Numbered from the stretch's first letter, positions 1 through 12,146 are shown. The stretch: DNA of 64,000 nucleotides from Undaria pinnatifida (GCA_012845835.1 JABAKD010000010.1:10420311-10484310), one strand, 5' to 3'. A program made the numbers and translations. The notes: generated from the sequence alone by a model not told the origin.

Positions 1-1984
1 ACAATCCCCAACCCTCCACTCGTTTGGCCAAAACGCCGCGGACGAAAGCCAAAACGTTTCCCACAATATCACCAATCAGCAATTCATACCCACATCAGCC
101 AGTCGACAACTCGTCTGTCAAATCAACCAAGCAATACCCCCAGCAAAAAACGTACAACACCAGAGAGTGTCCGTGCCACGGACGGACAAATGTAAGTACA
201 ATATCCATGACATTCGTTTGCATCGAACAAAGAGGCGGATGCGACATGCAACAGCCCGGGGCGCCAAGCGATGCAAGCTATATCATTAGCAGGGTAAAAA
301 TGAAGCTCAACATCAACAAAAGAGGTGGAATCAGCTGCTAGCAGCCGGCGAACGCGAGGGTTTGCCGCCGCTCACACGCAGCATAACGTGTTATGCAAAA
401 AAACTCTATGAGGCCAACAGCTCCCTCTTTTGTTCACCTGACGTCGTAAGGGTTCAAGCCACCGTCGAGGTACGGCTGCCTAAGGTGCTCGTTGCAGAAC
501 GTCTTAGCTGTCTTGCACATCTGCCACATAACACAAGACATCCGTTACGCGACACCGAAGTTAAAGCCACGACGCCGACTTTAACAATCGGACAAGCGTT
601 GGTGGGGGGTGTACTCATTCTCATGTATGACCGTAGTCCATGCGACTATACACCCTTGCAACCCCCCCATGCCGGGACGGAGCACGTAGGGCGTTCACCA
701 ACCAGGCAGACATTGGAGAACATTGCTCGCGTCAAGCGCGAATCGCCGTAAGGTGTTCGGCGAGTCGTGTAAAAGGTGAGCTGCAACCTACTAAGAACCG
801 CCCGTGAGGCGGACTTCGGCACCTTGTGCATAATTTCTCGTGCATGGATGACGGCGTTGAATGACCTGATTCATTTTCCGGTCGTGGCCACGTCCAGAGG
901 CAGCAATGGGTGCATACTACGTAATTGCCCCAACGGTGACTAACGATACACACAGTGGGGGGGCAACGAACGAACAAGCGTCCTGTTGGCATATCAGGTT
1001 TACGACGACACCGCAAACGTTAACATGCAGCGACGTCCGCGGGTCAGATACTGCGCAATTCTCAGCTTACCTTGTACCTGGTGTCTGTTATGTGTTTTCA
1101 AGCATGTTTTACATGCATTATGAAAAATATACAACATCAGCCGTCGACGCATAGTCAACTAACTGAAGGGTTATTTTGGGATCGCCAGCAACAAAAACGT
1201 CATCACATTTTGGTAGTGGGAAAGGTTACTTGATAGTGGGTCTAGGGTTAGAATGCCGCATATTCGGGTTATGCCACGCAGATTTTTTTGTAACGGTTTT
1301 GAATTATGAACATCATTGGACATTAAGTTGGCGTAAAAGCGTTTGAGCTGTAGACCGCATGCGATTGGCCACAGTTCTTGGCCTAATCCTTTCCGACAAC
1401 GCGATGGTGCATCAACCCTCGTCCTGCTCGTGTCAAACCTCAGCCTGAAGCATTTATAGCGCTATCGATCGAATATCAGCAGCAGCACCAGTAGTAGACT
1501 CTAAAAATGTCGTGGCGAAAAAGAGCAAATCGCTACGTGCATCTTTAGTGTGCGGGACGTAAAAAAACGCAATGCAAACCTCGCCAGCAACAGCACAAAA
1601 TTACCCTAGGCATGTCTAGCACCAGGTACACATTATTTGCTACCGTATTTTGCGCTCGATGCTCTCTTGCGAGGGCACACCCACCCGCTCACTCGTCCAC
1701 CTACCTGCCCCCTCACCTACCCAAGCACTCACCCATCCAATCCACCCAACCCACCCACTCCCGCCCATTCACCAATCCACTCACCCACACCAATCTACTC
1801 ACTCACCCATCCAATCCACCCAACCCACACACTCCCGTCCATTCACCAACCCACTCACCCATTTTAATCCACTCTCACACACACCCATCTATCCACCCAC
1901 CCAACGAACCTCACGGTCCGAACTTGAGGAAAACTCAAGAACCCCGACCGTTCCCCCTCATTGAGCGTTGGATGCGGCACCCAC
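1..1984. other. Left-edge region without a supportable gene
   Basis: Open frames here (for example 24-341 and 362-751 on plus) show no family resemblance, and neighbouring frames are broken by stops. I searched the minus strand for the missing carboxypeptidase exons (GDxDxxCN, GHMVPxDQP) and did not find them. The stretch around 1678-1890 is a CCACCCA-type simple repeat. The rest looks like intron or intergenic DNA. Confidence 0.5.
1678..1890. repeat. C-rich simple repeat (CCACCCA/CTCACCC type)
   Basis: Degenerate tandem units of CCACCCA, CTCACCC and CCATCCA. It creates overlapping Pro/His/Thr-rich open frames in all three plus frames, typical of a simple repeat and not of coding sequence. 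Confidence 0.85.
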
Positions 1985-4900
1985 CTCCGGTACATCCTGA
2001 CAGCCCTCAATGAGCTTCAAGCACGCCGGGGTGTAGGCCCGCATGAGCACCGCCTCCTCGTCGGTGACAGCCTTTACGCCAGCCGGGTTGTTCACCGCCA
2101 TCTATTCGTGGAAAAAACAACAAGAAAAAAGCGAACACGACAAACAAGAACAGAAGCAGAGTATCGACCACTCGATCGGTCAAACTCACAGCTGACGTGT
2201 TTACAATAATTTTGTTAAAAAAAATAGAAAAAGTACAAGGAAACTGGAAACGAAAAATAAAACGATGATAAAAAAAACGTTAACCGCTGTTGGCAACGGT
2301 GTTATTGCTTTTGTTGCTGTGTGCGCTTGTATTGTTGCCACATGTGTTCGTGTCGTTGCCACATGTGGTGCTGCCACTCAACACAGTGCGTATGTACCTC
2401 ATACCTGGTACCAGGTATGCGTTTTTTTGTTGTTGCTGTGTGTATGCGCGCCTGTTGTTGCTGTTGCTGCCGTATACACGGGTGATTGTTGTCAATATTG
2501 TTATTGCTGCTGAATGTGTTCCCCTTGCTCGCACGTGCGTTGCGTTTTTGTTGCTGTGCGCATGTGCAATATGCGTGTTGTTGATGCTGTTGTTGTCATG
2601 CGGTGTTTGTTTAGTCGTCGCTGGTTTCAAGCGGAGAGGCACGTCCGACGCACCTCGGTGTAGAACTGATACTGTATTGCTGGCGCAGTAAGGCCGTTCC
2701 CAATGCCCACCCCCTTGATGTTGATCGACGCCGCATCCCCATTTCTGCTCAATTCAGCGTCACGAATTAGTACAAGGGGCGGCCGAAAAGAGGGACGACG
2801 AGGAAAACAATGTTAATGTTGCTACCTTTGTCGGCTCGCCATTTCTTTCGACACTTCCGACAGCCCCTTGAAGGAAAATGTTACGAATTTGCACGCACAG
2901 CGCGCGCGAGGCGACAGGCGTGCGGTATCGTTGTCAAACCTTGTCGGTGGCTGGGACAGGAAGGAACTTTGAACCACCCCGCGAAATGCAGTAATACGGC
3001 CGTGTCACTCGTATTCATATGCACCTCGATTCAAACGTACCTAGTACATATCACAGATAAACGTTTACCAGGTATAAGTATAAAAGTAAACCATGAGCAA
3101 AAAGCAAAAAGTTTGCAGACATTCGCATGATTCTACTCGTGATATATACCCGAGCGAGCACAGGAAAGGAACCCCGACCCCCGACCCCTCTATAGAGTAT
3201 GCACGCTTCCTCACTTGTTTCCCTGCCAAATCCTGTGGGCGACGGCCGGCGCGTAGTGCCCTCCGTATGACTCGCCGACCACGTAAAACGGGCTGGAGGC
3301 GTACTCGGGGTGCGCCGAGAAAAACTCCTGCAAGAACCTATAAATAGCGTTGGTAAGAAGCAGCAGCCGCAGTAGCAATAGCAACAAGAGGCAACAAAAC
3401 GATTACAAATAAACTAAAGTAAAACAGTTACAAACCAAAACGGTTCCACAACAAAAACAGTTACATACCAAGCACGGTTACAAAAAACGGCTACACAATA
3501 AAAACGGTTACGCACGGTTACGCACAAGCGGTTACTGACGGAACAACATTATATAAAATAAAAAAAACTGGTACATTATCTTACTATATACCTGGTATTA
3601 TATTGTTCGTGTGATGCCATCAAATTATATCGCAACTAGTGTCAAGATTTGATGCCCACTCTGTCAAGTTGGACATAGAGTGAATCTTTCGTGGTCAAAT
3701 TTTGTTTGAGCGGCTTGCAAATGAACAACGTTCTTCCATGTGTACCTGCCCACACAATCAAAACGCATTATGAGGTACATGCAATCACGTCAGCTGCGAG
3801 TTCGACCGATTTAATAGTCGATTCAGCAGTACTGAGCTTCACAAGCTGCATGATGCTTCAGTCGCGCGTGTTCTACATACGTTCCTCGTGAAGGACACCG
3901 GTCGGTGACCGGTGACTGCCCCGGATGTTCTTGTCCGACACAGCCAGCCACGAAGGGATTTCTCTTAAAATGTGGCTCAGCTATCTGTGGCTCAGCTATC
4001 TGTGGCTCAGCTATCTGTGGCTCAGCTATCTGAAGAGCAACTTATGACGTACGGAGGGGGGGCGCTTATCCCCTAGTACTAAGCACTAACATTTTTCCCA
4101 CGCGGCGTGATCCAGGTGCGTCTTTCTGTCTGTCAGTATGATACCCGGCAGGCATGTGCCGTCCGACTCCTCAAAGAAGGAGGACAGGCACGATGTCAAC
4201 ATCGTCGAATCAGGTGCAAAAACAAACCTACCGCGAACGCTTTACCACAGGTACACCCCCCTCTCTCCTCAACACACGCACAAACACCACGCAGGTCCAC
4301 CTGCACTAACGTTCGAAGAGCCAGGGGTCAGTCAGAGCCGGGCTGCGCACTTGACGCGGCACGACGCGAGGCGACGCCAGGCGGCCGCGGCCTCGCATCG
4401 TGACGGGTGTGACTAGGCTGTGTTTCAATCGGTGCGATGTCATCAACAATCATAGATATACATGTAGTCAAACAGAGAGGGAAAAAAACTCCAGAAGATG
4501 TAGAAAAATAAAATAGCCCCTGCCCGCCCACGACCGGTTTTCCACTACTGACGCCAGTTCGTGGCAATGGGGGCGTGCTATCATTCGCGGGTCAAGACTA
4601 CCGTGAAGCCCCTCCCATTATCCATCAACATGCTATATTCTGGCGACGAAGGCCATAAACATTGCATAAAAACACGACACACAGTATCTGGGAAAACCCG
4701 CTAACGCAGTGGACAAAAGCTGTTGAGTGCGTTTTACGACCATCCTTCGAGAGGCTTTGAACGAACTATCAGAAGGTGTAGGGCGGAGCGGGGTAGGAAC
4801 GAGCGGGGGGGGTATTTTTTTGTTTGTTTGGGAAAACATCTCATAGCTCACCAGTACATGTCTTCGCCCACTCCGTCCTCCCCGTGATCGAAGTCTCCGG

Positions 4901-6659
4901 GGGCCTTCCCGTAGCTGAACCCTACCCCCGCGGGCTGGTCGACCCACAACACAGTGGCCCGGGAGTTCCACGAGCTAGGGTTGGGGGTCGTCGCCTCGCC
5001 GTCATCGTTGACCTTGCACGGGCCTATTTCGCCGCAAACAAGAACAAGAAGGTACCAATAAAATAAACACTTAATTTCGGCGTGCCATACAGGTTTGGGG
5101 GCGGTGATCTTAACGGCATCGTTGATCATGCACGGCCCTGTTCCGCCGCAAGAGCAAGACCAAAGCAAAGAACATGAACAAGAACAAGAACAGCATCAGC
5201 ATTCGTGGGCATAATACATTCGTGCGCATGGCGTCAGAGTGAAAAATAGTATTGGTAGTAAACTAACGCCGCCAACAAAGTGGGCGAGACCGGCGAGACG
5301 CACGCAGGTTCCAGCCTGCAAGTGGTGCCGTACGATTGCCACCGTCCCCCCACCGGTATGACCATTGCTGTTGCCTCCTTGGCCCTTCTCCGTAAGACGC
5401 TCCATTTTCTTAATAGTATTACTTGTCGAAGTGCCCCCCCCCCGTCCTGCTTTTGTTGTCTTTTCGTTGTTAGGCGATTAGGACACACTGCCCTATTACG
5501 CCCAGCCAGGCGGCTGTCTGTTCACCCTCTGCACGACCCGGGCAACCTCTTCGAGCGCAAGAGTGTACATTATGTCGCCTGACTGGACAGCATCAACGGG
5601 GCTGGGCTGTACCTACCAAATCGTCCACCAAACTATGAGTGTACGCCTGCGCGGCGAATGTCGCGCCACCGCTCTTGCGAACGATGAAGACTCTGGGGAT
5701 GGTCTGCGCTTGTGCCCCCTCCCCCCGTTTGCAACAACAAAGGCTGCCACGAATGCCTTCCAATGGAGAAACATCAACATCAGCATCAATTAAAACAACA
5801 CCAACAAAACAACAATCACGACTACGAGATAGAGAAAACAAAATCTATATAAATGCAGCCAAGCACGACAGGTCGGGAACAGCAGCATCAAGAAGAGATG
5901 CACCCCGATCGAAACGCATACACCCCTCCCACAACCTCGGCTCTTACCCCCATCCCTCCTACCGCGAAAAAGCCGGTGGCGGGGGCATGCTTGATCGACG
6001 TTGGCTATTCATACCTTCTGAGCGCGCGACAGGTGAAAAACCAACTGCTACTATCGTGGTTTGGTCTAGTTTGGTTTAGGTACCGCACGACGCAGTGCTG
6101 GAACCCGCTCACCGTTCTCGGCGAGCAGAGCCAGCGTCGACGAGCACCCCGGCCCACCGGTGAGCCACAACACTACGGGATCCGTAGCCGGGCTGTCCTG
6201 AGACTCCGCCAGCCAGAAGAAGTACTCCTTGTCTGTCGCCCCCGCATCCTGAGGGGTCGTACGATGCAGCACACCAGTGTAGTAGTAACAGCACAGCGTT
6301 AGGGTAGCAGTACAGTAGTAGTACAGTGCTACGTAGTACAGCAGGGCAGTGGACTTTATATTGATTAATGCTCCGGAGTATTAATAGTAACACCCTACAA
6401 AAAACATATCTATAACGCAGCACTCTAATGCGCCTCTCGCCGCGATTCAGAGCATCACTATTGCACGTAGTACAGCGTCAGCAGTACAGTATTAGCACAG
6501 TGTTGGTATAGCCCTACCACAGTGCAGGACTACATCAACAGGTAGAAAGAGGAGAAACCCCACACGGCCGCCCTAACCTTGATGTTGAAGTATCCCGACA
6601 GCTGCTTCACCCCGTCGACTCCACACAAAGCCGGGTCCACCGGCGCAGATTCTAAGCTT
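1985..6659 (-). CDS. Serine carboxypeptidase (peptidase family S10), six internal exons, partial gene
   Basis: Minus-strand exons at 6578-6659, 6113-6248, 4852-5023, 3215-3337, 2654-2744 and 1985-2101 have GT/AG borders and join in frame to about 240 residues. In order they give the N-terminal [10 protein letters not shown], then YFFWLAES and the oxyanion-hole motif [14 protein letters not shown] followed by [15 protein letters not shown], the nucleophile motif [14 protein letters not shown] and ACLKLIEGC. This order and spacing is that of S10 carboxypeptidases, which remove C-terminal residues in vacuole/lysosome or outside the cell. The exons carrying the catalytic Asp and His are not visible in 1-1984, so the gene runs off the left edge or is truncated. 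The signal-peptide exon is also not found; an LTR retrotransposon lies 0.3 kb upstream of the first visible exon. An ORF starting near 11241 with a hydrophobic N-terminus is a weak candidate for exon 1. The family call is firm; whether the gene is functional is open. Confidence 0.9.
2401..2418. repeat. 18-bp perfect palindrome built from the TACCTGGTA motif
   Basis: ATACCTGGTACCAGGTAT reads the same on both strands. It lies in a carboxypeptidase intron and is the double version of a 9-mer found at nine further places in the window (see findings). Confidence 0.8.
3365..3545. repeat. Degenerate tandem repeat of an AACGGTTACA unit
   Basis: In the carboxypeptidase intron upstream of the GESYGG exon, variants of AAAACGGTTACAAA recur about ten times with irregular spacing of 10-20 bp. 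No coding potential is seen. Confidence 0.6.
3971..4030. repeat. Four perfect copies of a 15-bp tandem repeat
   Basis: TGTGGCTCAGCTATC is repeated four times without a mismatch inside a carboxypeptidase intron, a young minisatellite. Confidence 0.9.
5091..5137 (-). pseudogene. Relic duplicate of the start of a carboxypeptidase exon
   Basis: Forty-seven bases directly after an AG match, without gaps, the first 47 bases of the real exon that starts at 5023 (about 34 of 47 identical by eye). The copy keeps GPC-x-x-ND and a terminal P-x-P. The similarity also covers the acceptor side (TGCGGCG before both). It would splice in frame from the preceding exon, but it then runs into a weak donor and lacks the rest of the exon. 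I read it as a partial tandem exon duplication that is decaying. Confidence 0.6.
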
Positions 6660-6969
6660 CTGAGGAAGAAAGTTTACGCATCAACAGTCACGAGAACGGA
6701 ATGACCACGTCGGCATTTAGACTTTCCGCCACAGTATACCCCAGTAAACTTATTTGTGCTGCTGTGGCCTACTCGCGACATGAGATTATTTTACAGATCA
6801 GCGACTGGGTAGGCAACCGGCTACTGCTGGGTGGCAAGGTAGCGATCCTTAGTACGACCCGCCGATGGAGGTGATATACAGTAGTTAAACATGCTGCATT
6901 CAATTCCAGTATCATTTCAAGTTGGATAGCTACCTATGGATTACCCAATAACCATCGGTAGGTTATAGC

Positions 6970-7229
6970 TGTACCGCTGTGGTCGTATCATTGGGGATTT
7001 TACCTTACATAGAATGGTTGGATACACTTTATCAGGGAGTTCAGTTGTCATTATTGGCGTTTCTTGTGAGCTCTTGAGATACGAACGGGAAGATACATGG
7101 CCGATGGCATGACACTTCCCCGTGCGATAACGAACGCACTATTGCATTGTGGACAAACGCACTCCGAGCCTACGAGGGGAAGTCCTCGGAGCTGATACCA
7201 CCGGGCCCGCGGTCGCGCGAGTCGGTACA
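6970..7229 (+). repeat. 5' LTR
   Basis: Starts TGTACCGCTG and ends GTCGGTACA; closely similar along its length to 9968-10235. The ends are inverted complements (TGTACC/GGTACA), as usual for LTRs. Confidence 0.88.
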
Positions 7230-7462
7230 ATTCATTTGAATTGGGTAAGTTCTGCTTACTGCCCAAAATGTGATCAATTTGCTTTTGGGAGGCCGGAAAG
7301 CACTGTTTTGCGAGCTGGTGTGGGAGACGAGCCCAAAGCAATGGAAGACCCTACAGCAGCGAGAGGAGCACGAGCGCATGCCGCTGATGGAGTCCATTCT
7401 GCAAGCTAGGGCAACCCGAGGGAAGGAGGCCGAGCCGGCGGCCGGCTAAGCCGGAAATCAAG

Positions 7463-8300
7463 GTGACGATCAGGAGAGACAGACCGCCTAGGTTGGGTGG
7501 TGATGTTGTTGCCTTCGAAGATGTGCGTGAATTTCTTGTTGCCTACTCGGAGTACGAGCAGCAGATGCATATCACAAACCAAGATGGAGGAGACCGGGTA
7601 CTCGCGAGGAGGCGAGAGCTGGTAGATTCGGCGACCCAAATGACGGTGGCTGATGAGTTCTACGATAGCAAGCCCTGGGTCGACCTCTCCGAGGAGGAGC
7701 TAATGAAAGGGCTTAAAAGGTTTGCCGGCGTTGATATGCAGCAGACGAGGGATGAGGATTTTTGCCGCCAGATATTCCGTGTGCTGAAGATGGATGCGAG
7801 CGTGCCGGTAGATAGAAGGGTGTTCATGCAAAAACGTGCCCTGCGGAAATACCTTGCTGACAGCGGGCTCACGGAGGTGGTGAAGCCTGACGATTGGCAG
7901 TGCACGCGAAAGCATGGCAAGGTGCTGGTTGAGGCAATAGCGGCGGGAATCGAGCCACTCGAGTTAAGGTGGAAAAAAATATGCGTTTCGATCTCGTAAC
8001 GCATGGCCTTGGCGCGTTGTTCAGCATAATTGCCAAGCAGCAACGGGATCAAGCCGTGTTGAGGCCAACGATGCTGTACGCCGGCAAACAGCAAAGCGGC
8101 GTGACGCTAGGTCGGCGGCTGTTGCGGGGACCAAGCCGCAGGGAAGTACTGCTGACGGGCACGACTCAAGCGAGAGTGCCAAGGCTGCCAGTGTAAAAGC
8201 AGAGCGGAACGGTCGGCACGACAACAATGAGTGTTTCGTATGTGGCAAGCAGGGACACAAGTACTGGGACTGCTCCCAAAGCCAGCAGGGTAAGGCGGGG
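7463..8300 (+). pseudogene. Retrotransposon gag remnant with CCHC zinc knuckle
   Basis: A 178-codon open frame (7463-7999) follows the 5' LTR and is rich in charged helical sequence. It is followed, in other frames, by a CX2CX4HX4C zinc knuckle (CFVCGKQGHKYWDC) at about 8232-8273. The knuckle and its place between LTR and protease identify gag, the nucleocapsid-forming protein. The frame changes at least twice between 7999 and 8232, so the gene is broken. Confidence 0.75.
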
Positions 8301-8469
8301 AAGGCGTCCATGACCAGAGCCACGGCCAAACCCCCACACAGCAGCAGCAGCCCACTAACGGCCCCGCTCAGCATACCCTTAGCAAGACAATTGGCATGGC
8401 CCCTGCGTCTGCCACCCCTCGAACGAGTGGGTACCAGACCGCGTCTTGCGGTTCCCGGTGCTTCGGCGG

Positions 8470-9240
8470 CTACTGAGGTCAAGGTGCTCATGGACTCTGG
8501 TTCAGTATCACAGCAATGTCGGAGGAGCTGGTACAGGCCCTGCGGGGACAGGTGGGGACGACGCAAACCGCGTTAACGCAGGCGTTTGTTGGGCATGCGC
8601 GTGTGGTGACGTTGTTGGGCCAGGAGTGCGATATTGAGACGCAATCGTGTCCACTCCACTTAATGATCGATACACCATGGGGACCAGTCCGATTTACCAT
8701 GCCGTTTATCGTGCTCCCTGAGGGAGGCGATGTGGTTATCATTGGGCAGAAGACGCTGAGAGAGAAACTCGGCATCGACGTCATGACGCAGCTCAAGGCC
8801 TCTGTACTGAAGGCACAAGGGCGTCAAGATGGCGCTGGGATGGAGCTTACAGTTCGTTCTGTGGGCGAGCCCAACGATGGTGCTGTGCTGCGAGCGGCGA
8901 TGCCTGTCACAGCGTTCGTGCCGGGCGGTGACGCGCCAGGCGACGTGGACGATGAGGTCGCACTGACGCTGCCGACTCAACGACCCATGATATTCCAGGA
9001 TTCCGAGGTGGAAATGCGGGATCGTGCGGGCGTGTTAGAGACGGCTGTCGATAACGCGGTTGACCATGGCTCCCCGCCGGAATATGCCAAGATGCTGCGC
9101 GATATCGCTTTTCGCACGCACCTTGACGTGTTATGTCGGGCGTTGTCGGGTGAACCACATGCACGCAAGAAGCCTGTGGAGGTCCGATTTCATTCAGGGG
9201 CAAGGGTGGTGCGGGCGAAGCCCCCACCTGAACGTAATCG
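8470..9240 (+). pseudogene. Retrotransposon protease and start of the RT region
   Basis: Downstream of gag the frame reads VLMDSGS at about 8482-8510, the retropepsin active-site motif (D-S/T-G). It continues in an open frame from 8516 with a retropepsin-like stretch ending VVIIGQKTL. It then passes into the linker typical of Gypsy pol just before reverse transcriptase (VEVRFHSGARVVRAKPPPE). The catalytic RT blocks do not follow. A shift separates the DSG motif from the long frame. Confidence 0.7.
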
Positions 9241-9249
9241 CCTGTGGTG

Positions 9250-9470
9250 GAGTGCGGCAGGGTCTTGCCCCGACTGCCGCTCGGTAGTGACGACGAGTTT
9301 GTCGTCTAGGTGGCCTGGGAAGGGCCGAAGGAGGCGGAGAGCACCTGGGAGCCGGTGTCGCGCGTGTTTGATGGCGCGACGGCCGTGCTGCGAAAAGAGC
9401 TCAAGGTGCTGCGGTTGGAGACAGATCAGAAGCGGGGACTCGTACAGCGGTATGGGCTGCGTTTTTTATA
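9250..9470 (+). pseudogene. Chromodomain-like C-terminus of the deleted Gypsy polyprotein
   Basis: Directly after the truncated RT linker, a plus frame reads DDEFVV, a stop at 9307-9309, then VAWEGPKEAESTWEP and a basic helix. This matches the C-terminal chromo-like module of stramenopile Gypsy polyproteins (V-x-W-x-G-x3-E-x-TWEP). Its direct contact with the RT linker marks the internal deletion joint near 9240. Confidence 0.6.
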
Positions 9471-9967
9471 ATATTGTGGTTTGGGGGGGATCCCGAATTC
9501 CGAATTGCTGATTTTCGATTTTATCGAAAAATTGAATTCCGAGTTTTTGTTCTGACTTGGAATTTTTGCGCCGGGCGCTGATAGCACCTGACGCAGCCAC
9601 AGCTGGCGGTTCATCGCCGAGGCTGTGTGCGGACAGAGCATGTCCGGGGTTGATGCTTCCGTTTTACGGGTGACTGTTGTAATGAAATACACAACCCATG
9701 TGTGGTCTGGGTTTCAGCAAGTTGCATGAGTAATTGGAGGTGTGACGCGTGGTGCGTGGTTTGCTTGAAGATTCATTGGTGATGACGCGGTTGCTGAACA
9801 ATCCTTGTTCACGACCAGTAAACGTGGTAGATCTTAGGTCGTGGCGAGAATGACCACGATTTGTTGGATTTGACCATTGCCCAACGTACGGACGGCAACG
9901 TTTATCAAAGCTACTCGGTCTGAGCCAACTTGTGGTTGGTAGCCCGAGATGGGCTTTTGGATGGTGC

Positions 9968-10235
9968 TGCACCGCTGTGGTCGTATCATTGGGGATTTTA
10001 CCTCACATAGAATGGTTGAATACATTTTATCAGAGAGTTCAATTGTCATTATTGGTGTTTCTTGTGAGCTCTTGAGATCTTGAGATACGAACGGGAAGGT
10101 ACATGGCCGATGGCATGGCACTTCCCCGTGCGATAACGAACGAACTATTGCATTGTGGACATACGCACTCCGAGCCTACGAGGGGAAGTCCTCGGAGCTG
10201 ATACCACCGGGCCCGCGATCGCGCGAGTCGGTACA
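9968..10235 (+). repeat. 3' LTR
   Basis: Direct copy of 6970-7229, with about a dozen substitutions and an 8-bp local duplication (GAGATCTTGAGA) explaining the length difference. Flanked by the duplicated target TAGC at 10236-10239. Confidence 0.88.
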
Positions 10236-10239
10236 TAGC

Positions 10240-12140
10240 ATACTCTTGTTTGATACGTACTGCAAGCGTCTCAACCTACTCCGTTGTACTTTTTTGAAGG
10301 GTTCAACTCCCGTTGCTTGGTGGATGTACGTACTGAATACTGGTATTTAGTCGCAGTTTATACAAGGTTCCCCTTCGGACGAAGGGTGACGCAAGGCTGC
10401 TGCTTTTGCACCCCCGTGCAATCGCCCGTAACCTTACGGTAGAGCATGGAGCTATACTGCAATGTAAACGATTCGAGTTTACCGGAAGTGAAGGTAGGGA
10501 CGACCCAGAGAATATATATTAACGGATATAAATTCGTCTAGAGAGGGTGGCCGATACAAGCAGCCCAACCGGGCTCGCTTTCACAGGCCTTTTTGGCCCA
10601 ACTAGCCCAAGAAGGCTTGCTTCTGGCTTGACAGATCGATCATGGTTCGCAACCACTGAAATCTTTTGGGGGAATAGATAAGCATTTTTCTCTAGCTTTC
10701 CACTAGCTCTGTCAATAAGCTTTTCGCATCGCCTGGTTTCTTGCCCGCCGGTTTGTAGCTTTTTAGCCCTAGCTCTTTTCGCTACTACAGCAGTACATAT
10801 TTCTCTAGTTCTTCACTAGCTCCTTCAAGAAGCTTTTCGTATCGCCCGGATTTCTTGCCTGGTTTCTAGCTCCTTAGCCCTAGCCCTTGTCGCTACTACA
10901 ATAACAGCAGTAGTAATATTAGTAGCTGGTCAGATCACCATCACTGTAGCTATCACCCGAGACCTTGAAGCTGTTTATTTTCATCTACGAGTAGCCTGAC
11001 AACTTTTAATCGTCGACCGTTTCAGCCTCGCAAATTGAACGACGGCTACACACTCAGGCAGTCGGGCGGCAACTTTTCGCGACAAGAAGAGAACTGCCGC
11101 GCCAACTCGACGTTTCACTCGGACCATAGCACACAACAATACAAGCGTCATGTTGCTGGAAGCTATGGCGAAGCCGCCGAAAGCTGCAAAATAGACGCAA
11201 AGGAAGCCAAGCCGTGCAAGCAGAAGCATAACACCATACAATTACACGAGTCTAGAACACCAAATCGCGACAAGATCGTTACTGGTTCCCCCAGAGCGGC
11301 CGCTGTCCCATGTGCTCTCAGCTCGCCAATCGCTTTGGCGCGACGTTTGGGCCTGTATTTTCGCTCAAAAGTTCGAGTGATCGGACGTTGCGTAGTCTAT
11401 TCCGGATGGGCCAGGGAAAGCTAGGCAGGGGGACTCGAAAACAGAAGAATGCGACAACACACACTCCTGCCCATGCACAACCAAACAAGCAGGTGGGGAT
11501 GGATTTCTGCACGTACTTGGTACACGTACGAGAAAAAAATGCATTATTTATTATCTTTGTTTATCTGATTTTTAGTCTCTCAAAAACCAAGTTATTTCTT
11601 TCGATCGGCCGATTCCGCTGGTTCTTCCATAGTGTTTCCTGCTGCTTGATGCTGTTTTTTTCTCGTTATTTATCACCGTTTCTTCTCTCCGCCGACAAAG
11701 TGTATGCGCTACGGCCACATGGTGGTTGCATTATACCTGTGAAGGAAGCGGGGCAGCTAATTTTATACTTCTGTACATACAATAAACTGCGGTACACAAC
11801 ATAAAAGTGATGGTTGTGCTACTATTATGAATAATGTATTTCACACATCGCTTTTAAAACATGGTCGGGACGACAGAACGCTCTTCTTCTCGCTGCGTAA
11901 ACAATCAAGTGCGCGCACGAAAAAAACGGCACTACGCATTTTCTCTTCCGGCGTCATCCTCTTCACGTAAATAAATCCCCGCCTCCGAAGGGAACAGTTT
12001 GGTTTTTACTCTTCTCGCGTGCCCCGCTCCTATTCCCTTACATTACCAGCTGTCTGTGCTACTTCCACGACATTTCTACAGTTTCGTCAGTCTTGAGCCG
12101 TCTGCTCTCGCTTCACCTCTCCTGCATGTCCCTGTCTATT
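10240..12140. other. Intergenic stretch between two retroelements
   Basis: No gene is supported. It holds a 113-bp tandem duplication (10690-10905), a copy of the CCGAAGGGGAACCTTGTA motif on minus (about 10362-10382) and AT-rich sequence. A minus open frame at 10981-11241 begins with a hydrophobic, signal-peptide-like stretch, but no clear splice donor or homology follows. Confidence 0.4.
10690..10905. repeat. Tandem duplication, period 113 bp
   Basis: Two diverged copies, each starting CTCTAG and sharing AAGCTTTTCG, TTAGCCCTAG and CGCTACTACA in the same order. Confidence 0.75.
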
Positions 12141-12146
12141 TTTTCT

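Larger units (their letters stand above)
6970..10235 (+). mobile_element. Internally deleted Ty3/Gypsy-type LTR retrotransposon
   Basis: Two direct repeats of 260 and 268 bp (LTRs, TGTACC...GGTACA) enclose remains of gag, zinc knuckle, protease, the first residues of the RT region and a chromodomain-like C-terminus. Reverse transcriptase, RNase H and integrase are missing, so the 3.3-kb copy is non-autonomous. TAGC stands directly outside both ends (6966-6969 and 10236-10239) as a target-site duplication, which shows an intact insertion. The reading frames carry shifts and a stop. It sits 0.3 kb upstream of the first visible carboxypeptidase exon, probably in that gene's first intron or promoter. 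Confidence 0.88.

Noticed and set aside
1612-2013. Proline/histidine-rich protein
   Set aside because: All three frames are open across a CCACCCA repeat; this is simple-sequence DNA.
10981-11241. Signal-peptide-like minus frame as exon 1 of the carboxypeptidase
   Set aside because: The hydrophobic start is attractive, but no donor gives the phase needed for the exon at 6659, so it stays only a candidate.
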